DNA of 64,000 nt from Endozoicomonas_A sp049275935 (GTDB lineage: Bacteria > Pseudomonadota > Gammaproteobacteria > Pseudomonadales > Endozoicomonadaceae). Below, one piece after another: positions 18,126 to 26,495 of the stretch. Numbering within the stretch: the stretch's first letter is position 1; every line of letters begins with the position of its first letter. A program made the position numbers and the translations under genes. The stretch spans positions 3,968,001 to 4,032,000 of the forward strand of contig NZ_CP184830.1 in NCBI RefSeq assembly GCF_049275935.1, given 5' to 3'. Under the pieces are notes generated by a model. It did not search any database. It was not told the origin of the DNA and saw only the letters and a program-made list of their open reading frames with translations.

Positions 18126-18605
18126 ATGAACATTACCGACAAAACAGTCGCGCTGATCCACTACACCCTGAAAAATGCCGGGGGTGAAGTTCTGGACAGT
18201 TCCGAAGGTCATGACCCTCTGGCCTATCTGCACGGTGCGGGTAATATTATCGCCGGTCTGGAAAGTGCTCTGGAAGGAAAAACGGCGGGTGACAAGCTGG
18301 ACGTCTCTGTAGAAGCTGCGCAAGCCTATGGCGAATACGATGAAAGTCTGGTGCAGCCCATTCCCCGTGCCCAGTTTGGTGAACACGACGTAGAAGTAGG
18401 TATGCAGTTCCATGCAGATACCGCTATCGGCCCACGCATTGTCACCATTACGGCCATTGAAGGCGATGAAGTTGTGATTGATGCCAACCATCATCTGGCA
18501 GGGGAAGACCTGAACTTTGCCGTTGAGGTGGTTGAAGTTCGTGATGCGACAGAAGAAGAGCTGGATCATGGTCATGTACATGGACCCGGTGGTCACGAGC
18601 ATTGA
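18126..18605 (+). CDS. slyD: FKBP-type peptidyl-prolyl isomerase SlyD
   Basis: 159-residue SlyD. This cytoplasmic prolyl isomerase and chaperone has an inserted-in-flap domain and metal-binding tail. FKBP core motifs are visible (VALIHYTLKNAGGEVLDSS; GAGNIIAGLESALEGKTAGD; YGEYDESLVQPIPRAQF), followed by the IF domain and the second FKBP half (HHLAGEDLNFAVEVVEVRDAT). The tail is short but His-rich (DHGHVHGPGGHEH), consistent with nickel or other metal binding. The frame is open upstream to 18036, but ATG 18126 (MNITDKTVALIHY) fits the family. A strong terminator follows 9 nt after the stop. Confidence 0.95.
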   Translation: MNITDKTVALIHYTLKNAGGEVLDSSEGHDPLAYLHGAGNIIAGLESALEGKTAGDKLDVSVEAAQAYGEYDESLVQPIPRAQFGEHDVEVGMQFHADTAIGPRIVTITAIEGDEVVIDANHHLAGEDLNFAVEVVEVRDATEEELDHGHVHGPGGHEH

Positions 18606-18614
18606 ATCAGTCAT

Positions 18615-18645
18615 AAAAAACCGGGTGAATAGCCCGGTTTTTTTT
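18615..18645. terminator. Bidirectional rho-independent terminator
   Basis: AAAAAACCGGG, loop TGAATAG, CCCGGTTTTTTT. The stem is GC-rich with A- and T-runs on both sides, so it can serve slyD on the plus strand and the transporter gene on the minus strand. Confidence 0.9.
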
Positions 18646-18661
18646 ATGACGGTAAAAAGCA

Positions 18662-19573
18662 TTAGCTTCTTTTGAACAAGATCTTGTTTTTTCTGAAAGT
18701 TTTTTCTGGCAATTTGGTCAAAAATACACCGAGCATCAGGAACAGAGTCAGGAACAGAGACTCATGGCTGAGCATTGTTCCGTTCAACAGGCTGTCCAGA
18801 CAGAGTGCAATCACCGGGAAGATCAGAAAACAGATGGAAGCCTGGAATGGGCTGGCCAGTTTGTTTAACTGGAAGTAAGCCATAATGCCGCCAATCCCTG
18901 CTACGGAACCCAGATAGATCACTGCGCTGAGTGAGAGCGCCGAGAAACTGTTTATATCCGGCGTTTCCATGAAGTAGCCCGTAATCATCAGAAATACCGC
19001 TGCCATCAGACAGGGGAGGGCATTGTAGGTCAGCACATGAATACCCTCACAACGAGTCTGGACACTGGTGTAAATCAGGGCATGCATGAGCACGGCAACG
19101 ACCAGTGCAATCACACCCATCAGGCTGCCGTTACTGTTGACCGACATTTCGTTACCAATAATAGTCACCAGGCTGCCCAGGGCTATGACCAGCCCCGCCA
19201 GCTGGTGCATAGCCACCTTATGGCGCTGGAGTAATACCGAAAAGATCAGAACGACGACCGGCATATTGGCGAAGATGATAGACGCCAGTCCCGATGAAAT
19301 ATATTGTTCGCCAAAAATCATCAGGGTAAAGGGGATGGCAAAGTAAAACAGACTGATCAGGAAAAACTCCAGACTTTTATTCTTTGGGAACCAGATCGTA
19401 ACGCCTTTCAATCTGGCCAGCAGAAGAATCAGGGGTGCTGCAACAGCAAAACGAATGCCGGTAGCGGTAATGGGCGGAATAGTAGCAACAGCCAGTTCCA
19501 TAGCCAGCCATGTCGTCCCCCAAATGAAGCAGACAGTAACAAACAAAAGGCTGACCCGGGTCTTTGTGCTCAT
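18662..19573 (-). CDS. EamA/DMT-family transporter
   Basis: 303-residue integral membrane protein with about ten predicted helices in two EamA repeats, beginning VSLLFVTVCFIWGTTWLAM. The pattern FIWGTTW followed by PPITATGIRFAVAAP is typical of drug/metabolite transporters of the RhaT/YdcZ type, many of which export amino acids or metabolites. The substrate cannot be read from sequence. It is divergent from an Lrp/AsnC-type regulator 145 bp away, an arrangement that often means the regulator controls the exporter in response to an amino acid. The C-terminus is basic (KTFRKNKILFKRS), placing it in the cytoplasm. Confidence 0.88.
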   Translation of the reverse strand: MSTKTRVSLLFVTVCFIWGTTWLAMELAVATIPPITATGIRFAVAAPLILLLARLKGVTIWFPKNKSLEFFLISLFYFAIPFTLMIFGEQYISSGLASIIFANMPVVVLIFSVLLQRHKVAMHQLAGLVIALGSLVTIIGNEMSVNSNGSLMGVIALVVAVLMHALIYTSVQTRCEGIHVLTYNALPCLMAAVFLMITGYFMETPDINSFSALSLSAVIYLGSVAGIGGIMAYFQLNKLASPFQASICFLIFPVIALCLDSLLNGTMLSHESLFLTLFLMLGVFLTKLPEKTFRKNKILFKRS

Positions 19574-19718
19574 GCCAACATCCTCGTAATACGTTCAATG
19601 GCTGAAAAACAGTTGTTGCTAATTATTACCTATGATGAAAAGTTTAAATGACAAAGCTGGAAAAATGTTGTCAAAGTCGTCATGATTTAAAAAGTTTTGG
19701 GAAAAATAATTCTCTATT

Positions 19719-20177
19719 ATGCTTGATAAAAAGGATAAACTGATTCTTGACTGCCTTCAGCGGGATGCATCCATTCCAGTGGCTGATATTGCCGACAGGG
19801 TAGGGTTAACCGTCTCACCCTGCTGGAAGCGGTTGAAAAGGCTGGAAGAAGAGGGCTATATCACTCAGCGGGTGGCGCTGCTGGACAGTGAAAAACTGGG
19901 TTTACACCTCACTGCTTTTGTGAATATCAAAACCCAAAATCACAGCAATGAATGGTATGAGGCTTTTGTCTCGGAAGTCAGTGACTTTGCCGAAGTGATT
20001 GAGTTCTTCCGGATGGCAGGAGAGTACGACTATATGATGAAAGTGCTGGTCAGGGATATGGCAGCCTTTGACGTATTCTATAAGCGACTGGTAAACAGTG
20101 TGACTGGACTCAGTGAAGTGACCTCTTCCTTTGCTATGGAGAAGCTGAAAAATACCACTTACCTGCCATTGGGTTGA
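19719..20177 (+). CDS. Lrp/AsnC-family transcriptional regulator
   Basis: 152 residues. The N-terminal winged helix-turn-helix (MLDKKDKLILDCLQRDAS, then VADIADRVGLTVSPCWKRLKRLEEEG) is followed by the RAM ligand-binding domain (TAFVNIKTQNHS; VIEFFRMAGEYDYMMKVLVRDM; VTGLSEVTSSFAMEKLKNTT). It probably binds an amino acid and regulates the divergent EamA transporter; the 145-bp shared gap would hold the operator. The SPCWKR recognition helix resembles BkdR/LrpC-type members. The specific effector is unknown. Confidence 0.9.
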   Translation: MLDKKDKLILDCLQRDASIPVADIADRVGLTVSPCWKRLKRLEEEGYITQRVALLDSEKLGLHLTAFVNIKTQNHSNEWYEAFVSEVSDFAEVIEFFRMAGEYDYMMKVLVRDMAAFDVFYKRLVNSVTGLSEVTSSFAMEKLKNTTYLPLG

Positions 20178-20244
20178 CTATGAGACTCATCGAAATCATG
20201 TACTAGACTGGTTTCACCCTCATATCTTTAGTTGTTCCGGTTGT

Positions 20245-20859
20245 ATGCGACACATCACTTCTCCGTTAGCGGGTTGTCTGCTGGCGGCTTCTGTTCTGGC
20301 AGGGCGGCATTATTTTCCCGATTATTTTCAGGCCATCGTCCGGTTTGAATCAGTACTGCTGTTCCTGAGTGGACTGATTGCCGGTATTCGATTGCCGGAT
20401 ATTGATCTGGCTTTACCAGGGCTGAGTCACCGTTCAGGAATTACTCATTCGTGCCTTCTGGCGGTATTGCCCTTGATGCTTGATCTGCCCTTCGTTGCAG
20501 GCGGTCTGGCAATGGGGATTGCGCTGCATTTGTCGTCCGATATCCAGCCAAAAACATGGACCGGTGGAGCATTGATCAGGTTTCCAATACTGGGCAGTAT
20601 CGGGATGCTCTCGCCACTCTGGATTCTGTTCAATATTGTGGGTTGTTTTGTGGTGCTGTTCCACACCATGCCGCAGGAGCACGAGGTTGGCCATTGGGCC
20701 ATTCTGGCTGTGATGCTGTTGGGAGGTGGCTGGTATTTCTTAAGTGAAGAGAAAAAGCGGCTTCTTCCGTTGATAACACTGGCCTTCTGTATGTTGTTGG
20801 TGCACCAATATAATAAGGGTCGGCTCAATGTTGAGATAGTGATTCGATATTTTGTCTGA
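20245..20859 (+). CDS. YdjM-like (DUF457) membrane-bound metal-dependent hydrolase family protein
   Basis: 204-residue inner-membrane protein with about six hydrophobic helices. Family motifs are LIAGIRLPDIDLALPGLSHR and SGITHS, which supply the Asp/His residues conserved in YdjM-type putative hydrolases, plus ALHLSSDIQPKTW with a further His/Asp pair. The E. coli relative is in the LexA regulon; no LexA box is evident to me here. Fragments resembling its 3' third recur at about 22795-22845 and 24655-24725, each upstream of a zinc-finger gene, showing that this locus took part in a tandem duplication. Confidence 0.75.
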   Translation: MRHITSPLAGCLLAASVLAGRHYFPDYFQAIVRFESVLLFLSGLIAGIRLPDIDLALPGLSHRSGITHSCLLAVLPLMLDLPFVAGGLAMGIALHLSSDIQPKTWTGGALIRFPILGSIGMLSPLWILFNIVGCFVVLFHTMPQEHEVGHWAILAVMLLGGGWYFLSEEKKRLLPLITLAFCMLLVHQYNKGRLNVEIVIRYFV

Positions 20860-20904
20860 AGACAGCCGACTTCGCCTCCCGGGTGAGCCAACGACAAGCA
20901 CAAA

Positions 20905-22701
20905 TCAATCGCTTGACTTTGAGTCGCCAAGCTTTCGTTTCCGGTGTTGACTTTTGTGTTCCGTCAGGGCTTTCGCGTTTGGCAGGGTCTTCTGGCACTC
21001 AGGGCAGGTTTGCACTCCGGTGTGATCTTTGCTTTTGTCAGCCCACAGGGCTTGAGAGCTTGGCAGGGTCTTCTGGCACTCAGGGCAGGTCTGCACTCCG
21101 GTGTGATAACGCCTTTTGTGATTCGACAGGGCTTTTGCATTTGGCAGGGCCTTCTGGCACTCAGGGCAGGTCTGCACTCCGGTGTGATAACGCCTTTTGT
21201 GATGCGACAGGGCTTGAGCATTTGGCAAGGTCTTCTGGCATTCAGGGCAGGTTTGCACTCCGCTGTGATCTTTCCTTTTGTGATCCGACAGGGCTTGAGC
21301 GTTTCGCAGGGTCTTCTGGCACTTAGGGCAGGTTCGCACACCGCTGTGATCTTTTCTTTTATGATCCGACAGGGCTTTCGTGTTTGGCAGGGTCTTCTGG
21401 CACTCAGGGCAGCTTTGCACTCCGGTGTGATCTTTCCTTTTGTGATCCGACAAGGCTCTCGTGTTTGGCAGGGTCTTCTGACACTGAGGGCAGGTTTGCA
21501 CTCCGGTGTGATAGTGACTTTTGTGTTCCGAGAGGGATTGAGCGTTTGGCAGGGTCCTTTGGCAGTCAGGGCAGGTTTGCACTCCGCTGTGATCTTTTCT
21601 TTTGTGATCCGACAGGGCTTTCGAGTTTGGCAGCGTCTTCTGGCACTGGGGGCAGGTTTTCACTCCGCTGTGACTTTTTTTTCTGTGATCCCACAGGGCT
21701 TGATTGTTGCGCAAGGTCTTTAGACACTCAGAACAGGTTTTCTCTCCAGTATGATATTGCCTTTTGTGACTCGCAAGGGACTTTGCGTCTGACAGGGCTC
21801 TCTGACTCTCAGGACAGGTTCGAGCTCCGGTATCATCTTTCCTTTTGTGATTTGACAGGGGTTTCGTGTGGCCATCCGCTCCGACCAGGGTTGCATTGCA
21901 GGTTTTTTGTCTGGTTTTGTCGTCTTTTCGGGCTTGTACTGTGCTTCCCTGGGTAAGTGCAATGGAAATCCCGACTGCTTCGGGAGGGCCCGGGACAGTG
22001 AACGAGTCATTAATGACAGCAAAACCATCAGTGGTGGTAGACAGGCCAGAAGCACCCTGGGGCTGAATGCCCGGATCGGCCAGTATTTCGAAAGGCACAT
22101 TGTGTTGGGGGAGTAGGGTCTCCAGAGACTCAAAATGACCCATACAAATAAAACAGTCGCCATCGGCTAAATGGGAGTATGAGTCTTGTTCGTGTGTTGC
22201 TTCTGTCTTGCCTGTCCAACTCTCTTCAAAATTCAGCAGCCATTGCCCTGGCTCGATGCTGTCGGGTGATGGTCGCAGTTGACAAAGGCCATGGCAGGGA
22301 GGGGTATAACAGTTTAAATCCAAAGTATGCAGGTGTTGTTGAGGGCCTCCGTTACCGTCGTCATTATCAGTGTTCAGCGGGCTGGTAAAAGAGTCCCCGG
22401 AGTGGCTGGTGACTGATGAGGTTTGTTGGCCGGATGATGATGTTGATGGCCGGTATTGTGATGGGTCATGCCCTGAGTTAAATAGCACAGTAGTGATCGC
22501 AAATCCGACAACCACTTCGACAGGTATCCAAAAAAAATGGCTGCCTGGCCGGGCCGGTCGGTCTCGTTTTATAGAAAAGCACGGGTTTGGATTATCTGTA
22601 TTGTGTGCAGGCTTGAAAATAAAATCTCTTTCCGACGGCTCGGCAAGAAAGAAGACAGACAATGACAGTAATAGCAGTGCTGTAAAGAGTAAGTATTTAA
22701 T
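20905..22701 (-). CDS. Exported C2H2 zinc-finger array protein 1
   Basis: About 598 residues. The C-terminal ~330 residues are a tandem array of 27-residue units (81-bp DNA period), each CPxCQKTLxxxxALxxHKxxxH. That is C-X2-C-X12-H-X4-H with a TGVQT linker, the classical eukaryotic C2H2 layout. About nine fingers are intact, one has CPES instead of the second Cys, and one has Asp for the first His (WADK). The nearest standard start is TTG at 22662. Upstream the frame stays open and encodes a clean signal peptide (KYLLFTALLLLSLSVFFLAEP) with no ATG, GTG or TTG. I therefore place the start at ATT 22701, 7 nt after AAGGA. A second hydrophobic segment (WIPVEVVVGFAITTVLF) and a Ser-rich linker precede the fingers. 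Metal and binding partner are unknown. Confidence 0.75.
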   Translation of the reverse strand: MKYLLFTALLLLSLSVFFLAEPSERDFIFKPAHNTDNPNPCFSIKRDRPARPGSHFFWIPVEVVVGFAITTVLFNSGHDPSQYRPSTSSSGQQTSSVTSHSGDSFTSPLNTDNDDGNGGPQQHLHTLDLNCYTPPCHGLCQLRPSPDSIEPGQWLLNFEESWTGKTEATHEQDSYSHLADGDCFICMGHFESLETLLPQHNVPFEILADPGIQPQGASGLSTTTDGFAVINDSFTVPGPPEAVGISIALTQGSTVQARKDDKTRQKTCNATLVGADGHTKPLSNHKRKDDTGARTCPESQRALSDAKSLASHKRQYHTGEKTCSECLKTLRNNQALWDHRKKSHSGVKTCPQCQKTLPNSKALSDHKRKDHSGVQTCPDCQRTLPNAQSLSEHKSHYHTGVQTCPQCQKTLPNTRALSDHKRKDHTGVQSCPECQKTLPNTKALSDHKRKDHSGVRTCPKCQKTLRNAQALSDHKRKDHSGVQTCPECQKTLPNAQALSHHKRRYHTGVQTCPECQKALPNAKALSNHKRRYHTGVQTCPECQKTLPSSQALWADKSKDHTGVQTCPECQKTLPNAKALTEHKSQHRKRKLGDSKSSD

Positions 22702-22794
22702 AATTCTATCCTTGCTCTGGTTTACAGATAGGAAGGATAGATCAAGAAGATAAGTGTGTTTTTAAAAAGGCCGTTGAGCATACCTTAACGCAGG

Positions 22795-22845
22795 GGCATG
22801 ATGCAGACCGATGGGTCATTCTGGTTGTGTTTAGGTGATCCAATG
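22795..22845 (+). pseudogene. Remnant of YdjM-like gene (copy a)
   Basis: The phrase caggggcatgatgcagaccg followed by atgggtcattctggttgtg resembles 20680-20715 in the YdjM-like gene and, more closely, the second remnant at 24655. It marks the junction of the tandem zinc-finger duplication. Confidence 0.5.
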
Positions 22846-22856
22846 ACAAGCACAAA

Positions 22857-24566
22857 TCAATCACTTGACTTTGAGTCATCAAGCTTTCGTTTCCGGTGTT
22901 GACTTTTGTGATACGTCAGAGCTTTCGCGTTTGGCAGGGTCTTCTGGCACTCAGGGCAGGTTTGTACTCCGGTGTGTACTTTGCTTTTGTGATTCGACAG
23001 GGCTTTTGCATTTGGCAGGGTCTTCTGGCACTCAGGGCAGGTTTGCACTCCAGTATGACATTTTTTGTGATACGACAAGGCTTGAGCATTTGGCAGGGTC
23101 TTCTGGCATTCAGGGCAGGTTTGCACTCCGCTGTGATCTTTTCTTTTATGATCCAACAGGGCTTGAGCGTTTCGCAGGGGCTTCTGGCACTCAGGGCAGA
23201 TTCGCACTCGGCTGTGATCTTTTCTTTTATGGTACGATAGGGCTTTCGCGTTTGGCAAAGTCTTCTGGCACTCAGGGCAGGTTTGCACTCCGGTGTGATC
23301 TTTTTTTTTGTGAACCGACAGGGCTCTCGAGTTTGGCAGGGCCTTCTGACACAGAGGGCAGGTTTGCACTCCGGTGTGATAGTGACTTTTGTGATCCGCG
23401 AGGGATTGAGTGTTTGACAGGGTCCTCTGGCAGTCAGGGCAGGTTTGCACTCCGGTGTGATCTTTTCTTTTGTGAATCCACAGGGCTTTCGTGTTTGGCA
23501 GGGTCTTCTGGCACTGGGGGCAGGTTTTTACTCCGCTGTGATTTTTTTTTCTGTGATCCCACAGGGCTTGAGTGTTGCGCAAGGTCTTTAGACACTTAGA
23601 ACAGGTTTTCTCTCCACTATGATATTGCCTTTTGTGACTCGAAAGGGCCTTCGCGTCTGACAGGGTCTTCTGGCACTCAGGACAGGTTTGAGCTTCGGTG
23701 TCATCTTTCCTTTTGTGATTTGACAGGGCTTTCGTGTGGCCATCCGCCCCGACCAGGGGTGCGTCGCAGGTTTTTTGTCTGGTTTTATCCTCTTTCCGGG
23801 CTTGTAACGTGCCTCTCTGGGCAAGAGCAATGGAAATCCCGACCGCTTCGGGAGGGCCCGGGACAGTGAACGAGTCATTAATGACAGCAAAACCATCAGC
23901 GGTGGCAGAAAGGCCAGAAGTACCCTGGGGCTGAATGCCCGGTTCGGCCAGTGTTTCGATAGGCGCATTGTATTGGGGGAGTTGGGCCTCTGGAAACTCA
24001 AGATGACCCATACAAATAAAACAGTCATCGGCTAAATGGGAGTATGAGTCTTGTTCGTGTGTTGCTTCTGTCTGGTCTGTCCAACTCTCTTCAAAATTCG
24101 GCAGCCATTGCCCTGGCTCGGTGCTGTCGGGTAATGGTCGCCGTTGACAAAGGCCATGGCAGGGAGAGGTATAACAGTTTAAATCGAAAGTATGCAGGTG
24201 TTGTTGAGGGTTTCCGTTACCGTCGTCATTATCAGTGTTCAGTGGGCTGGTAAAAGAGCCCCCGGAGTGGCTGGTGGCTGGTGAGGTTTGTTGGCCGGAT
24301 GATGATGTTGATGGCCGGTATTGTGATGGGTCATGCCCAGAGTTAAATAGCACAGTAGTGATCGCAAATCCGACAACCACTTCGTCAGGTACCCAAAAAA
24401 AATGGCTGCCTGGCCGGACCGTTCGGTCTCGTTTTATAGAAAAGCACGGGTTTGGATTATCTGTATTCTGTGCAGGCCTGACAATAAAATCTCTTCCCGA
24501 CGGCTCGGCCTGAAAGACGACAGACAATGACAGTAATAGCAGTGCTGTAAAGAGTAAGTATTTAAT
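22857..24566 (-). CDS. Exported C2H2 zinc-finger array protein 2
   Basis: About 569 residues; tandem paralogue of the preceding protein. It has ten C2H2-type units with the C-X2-C-X12-H-X4-H spacing; one ends H-X3-H with an extra Cys (YHKKCH). A degenerate leading unit (CDAPLVGADGHTKAL...H) has lost its second Cys and recalls the longer finger type of the protein at 46.5 kb. The N-terminal sequence, second hydrophobic segment (WVPDEVVVGFAITTVLF) and linker match copy 1. As in copy 1, the ORF with a standard start begins at TTG 24527, but an in-frame signal peptide is encoded upstream and the only suitable start is ATT 24566 after AAGGA. The upstream ~100 bp are almost identical to those of copy 1. 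Confidence 0.75.
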   Translation of the reverse strand: MKYLLFTALLLLSLSVVFQAEPSGRDFIVRPAQNTDNPNPCFSIKRDRTVRPGSHFFWVPDEVVVGFAITTVLFNSGHDPSQYRPSTSSSGQQTSPATSHSGGSFTSPLNTDNDDGNGNPQQHLHTFDLNCYTSPCHGLCQRRPLPDSTEPGQWLPNFEESWTDQTEATHEQDSYSHLADDCFICMGHLEFPEAQLPQYNAPIETLAEPGIQPQGTSGLSATADGFAVINDSFTVPGPPEAVGISIALAQRGTLQARKEDKTRQKTCDAPLVGADGHTKALSNHKRKDDTEAQTCPECQKTLSDAKALSSHKRQYHSGEKTCSKCLKTLRNTQALWDHRKKNHSGVKTCPQCQKTLPNTKALWIHKRKDHTGVQTCPDCQRTLSNTQSLADHKSHYHTGVQTCPLCQKALPNSRALSVHKKKDHTGVQTCPECQKTLPNAKALSYHKRKDHSRVRICPECQKPLRNAQALLDHKRKDHSGVQTCPECQKTLPNAQALSYHKKCHTGVQTCPECQKTLPNAKALSNHKSKVHTGVQTCPECQKTLPNAKALTYHKSQHRKRKLDDSKSSD

Positions 24567-24654
24567 AATTCTATCCTTGCTCTGGTTTACCGATAGGAAG
24601 GATAGATCAAGAAGATAAGTGTGTTTTTAAAAGGGCCGTTGAGCATCCCTTGAC

Positions 24655-24725
24655 GCAGGGGCATGATGCAGATCGATGGGCCATCCTGTTTGTGATGCTG
24701 TTGGGAGGTGGCTGGTATTTCTTGT
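24655..24725 (+). pseudogene. Remnant of YdjM-like gene (copy b)
   Basis: The stretch gtgatgctgttgggaggtgg and the following bases are identical to part of the YdjM-like gene near 20709-20742. The flanking bases are similar (gcaggggcatgatgcag versus gcaggagcacgaggttg). It encodes nothing complete and shows that the unit 'ydjM 3' end plus zinc-finger gene' was duplicated in tandem. Confidence 0.75.
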
Positions 24726-24824
24726 GAGCATGGAGATTTGAGCCTTGGCTATGGCGACGATCGCCAACGCAGGATTAAGGCTCAAATCTTCAGCGCAATT
24801 GGGAGTTAGAAAGTTTGATTGGTA

Positions 24825-25814
24825 TTACTGCTTTGTGGCTGCCAGAGCGCGTTGTTGTTCACGAAAAGCCTGTTTGGCTTTTCTTCGATTCAAAACGGTA
24901 TTGCCGACCTCACCTCCGAGGTGAGCTTCTCCACGTCGTCTTGCCAGCTGAATCTGGTGTTCACGTTCACGGAAACGTTGCTTCTGATCCGGTGTGTGCC
25001 TGTCATAGCAGTGAGGGCAACTGACGCCCTGTTCAAAGTGTTCGCTGAGCTGGTCCTGAACGGTTATAGGAAGACGACAAGCGTTGCATTGATCGTACTG
25101 ACCTTTTTCAAGCTGATGATTGACGGTGACACGATCATCAAAAACAAAGCATTCGCCTTCCCAGGTGGATTCTTCCTGGGGTATTTCTTCCAGGTATTTG
25201 AGAATCCCGCCTTTCAGGTGGTAGACCTCTTCAAAACCCTGTTCTTTCAGATAGGCCGTCGACTTTTCGCAGCGAATGCCACCAGTGCAGAACATGGCAA
25301 TTTTCTTGTGTTGCCCGGGGTTGAGGTGATCCCTGACGTATTCAGGAAACTCCCTGAAGGTCTCGGTGTTGGGATTGATCGCATTTTTGAAGGTGCCTAC
25401 CTGGACTTCATAATCGTTGCGGGTATCAACCACCAGAACCTCCGGATCATTGATCAAATCGTTCCATGACTTGGCATCGACATAGGTTCCGACAACATGG
25501 TTGGGATCAATACCTTCCACACCCATGGTGACGATCTCTTTCTTGAGTTTGACCTTGGTTCGTTTGAAAGGCATCGCCTCGGTGTAGGATAACTTATACT
25601 CAATTTCAGCGAGACGGGGGTCGCTTTTCAGCCAGACCAGGAGCTGGTCTATGGCATTTCGGGTACCGGCAACGGTGCCATTAATACCTTCCCGGGCAAG
25701 CAGCAGAGTGCCATGAACGCCATGGCCCTCCATGACTTTCAGAAGTTCAGGCTTAATGGTTTCAAAGTTATCCAGAGTAACAAATTTATAGAGCGCACAA
25801 ACGACGATTGACAT
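24825..25814 (-). CDS. trhO: tRNA uridine(34) hydroxylase, rhodanese family (TrhO/YceA)
   Basis: 329 residues. TrhO makes 5-hydroxyuridine at the wobble position of certain tRNAs, the first step toward cmo5U/mo5U. Architecture: N-terminal acylphosphatase-like domain (GTLLLAREGINGTVAG, ~35-50), rhodanese domain with active-site Cys176 in CTGGIRCEK, and a C-terminal Cys cluster (C243, C246, C266, C269) that probably binds zinc, then a basic tail. Length and motifs match the E. coli YceA family. It stands alone on the minus strand; no partner is adjacent. Confidence 0.94.
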   Translation of the reverse strand: MSIVVCALYKFVTLDNFETIKPELLKVMEGHGVHGTLLLAREGINGTVAGTRNAIDQLLVWLKSDPRLAEIEYKLSYTEAMPFKRTKVKLKKEIVTMGVEGIDPNHVVGTYVDAKSWNDLINDPEVLVVDTRNDYEVQVGTFKNAINPNTETFREFPEYVRDHLNPGQHKKIAMFCTGGIRCEKSTAYLKEQGFEEVYHLKGGILKYLEEIPQEESTWEGECFVFDDRVTVNHQLEKGQYDQCNACRLPITVQDQLSEHFEQGVSCPHCYDRHTPDQKQRFREREHQIQLARRRGEAHLGGEVGNTVLNRRKAKQAFREQQRALAATKQ

Positions 25815-26003
25815 ATAGGGTCCTGTTGCTGGCCGGAGCGTAAATCCGGTGCGGTGTGTTACAGCCTCCTTCAGGCGAAAGACGACTAACTTTCTGGTCA
25901 GGAATCAGACCAGCCGATAAGGATAGCAAAGAGAAAGCACCGGCTGCCAGTGCAGTTAATACTCACACACACTCTGTTGGTTGGTCTGGTTTTATTACAT
26001 AAA

Positions 26004-26405
26004 CTAGCTTTGCAGCCAGACATCTTTAGCCCAGTGCCAGACCGAAGGCCAGGTGGTTTCCGAGAGGTCGCCTGCTGTCCAAAGGCCTACTTCACCTTCC
26101 GCAGACACGCAATAAAAGTCGCCATTATGCTCACAGAGCGGCAGCAGATCTCTGGGCATTCCCTGGTCCCAGGCGATGGCCGCAACTTCAGGCAGGTAGG
26201 TGTGAGAGCAGGGGTCTTTAATGGTAACGGGTTCCATGGAGCCAAAAACAAGGTCACTGACTTGCAGCAGAAACTCCCGGAAGTCGGAAGGAATCGGAAG
26301 CAGTAGCTGCTCTTCAGCTTCGATAATCTCATCTTCGTCAGGAAGCTCCAATGGTGTAGGTACCTCGACGGCACCTTCCCGGAGTTCATCAATGACATCT
26401 TCCAT
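26004..26405 (-). CDS. SMI1/KNR4 (SUKH) family protein
   Basis: 133 residues. The SUKH fold is suggested by IIEAEEQLLLPIPSDFREFLLQ near residues 26-47 and by LPLCEHNGDFYCVSAEGEVGLW near 88-110, the usual start and core of SMI1/KNR4 domains. Such proteins often serve as immunity proteins to contact-dependent toxins, or as chromosomal orphans. No toxin gene lies next to it, so an orphan role is as likely. It follows rhlE on the same strand with a terminator hairpin in between. Confidence 0.8.
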   Translation of the reverse strand: MEDVIDELREGAVEVPTPLELPDEDEIIEAEEQLLLPIPSDFREFLLQVSDLVFGSMEPVTIKDPCSHTYLPEVAAIAWDQGMPRDLLPLCEHNGDFYCVSAEGEVGLWTAGDLSETTWPSVWHWAKDVWLQS

Positions 26406-26441
26406 AGCGATAACCTGTGACTGGGGCTGTGGCGGTAGAAA

Positions 26442-26463
26442 AGCCCCTCATGGATAAGGGGCT
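26442..26463 (-). terminator. Terminator of rhlE
   Basis: AGCCCCT (26442-26448) and AGGGGCT (26457-26463) form a hairpin; on the minus strand a TTTT run follows, directly downstream of the rhlE stop. Confidence 0.75.
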
Positions 26464-26495
26464 GTCATGAGGCTCAATGGAGCCGGTTTTCCTGA

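Noticed and set aside
20990..21700. Regular repeats that might be taken for a CRISPR array
   Set aside because: The 81-bp period is continuous coding repeat with no unique spacers of constant length; it encodes zinc-finger units.
20944..21723. Long plus-strand ORF (259 codons) and others across 20883-21956 and 22865-23599
   Set aside because: They are the antisense of the zinc-finger repeats; the repeating 81-bp unit keeps several frames open. The minus-strand frame has the conserved Cys/His pattern.
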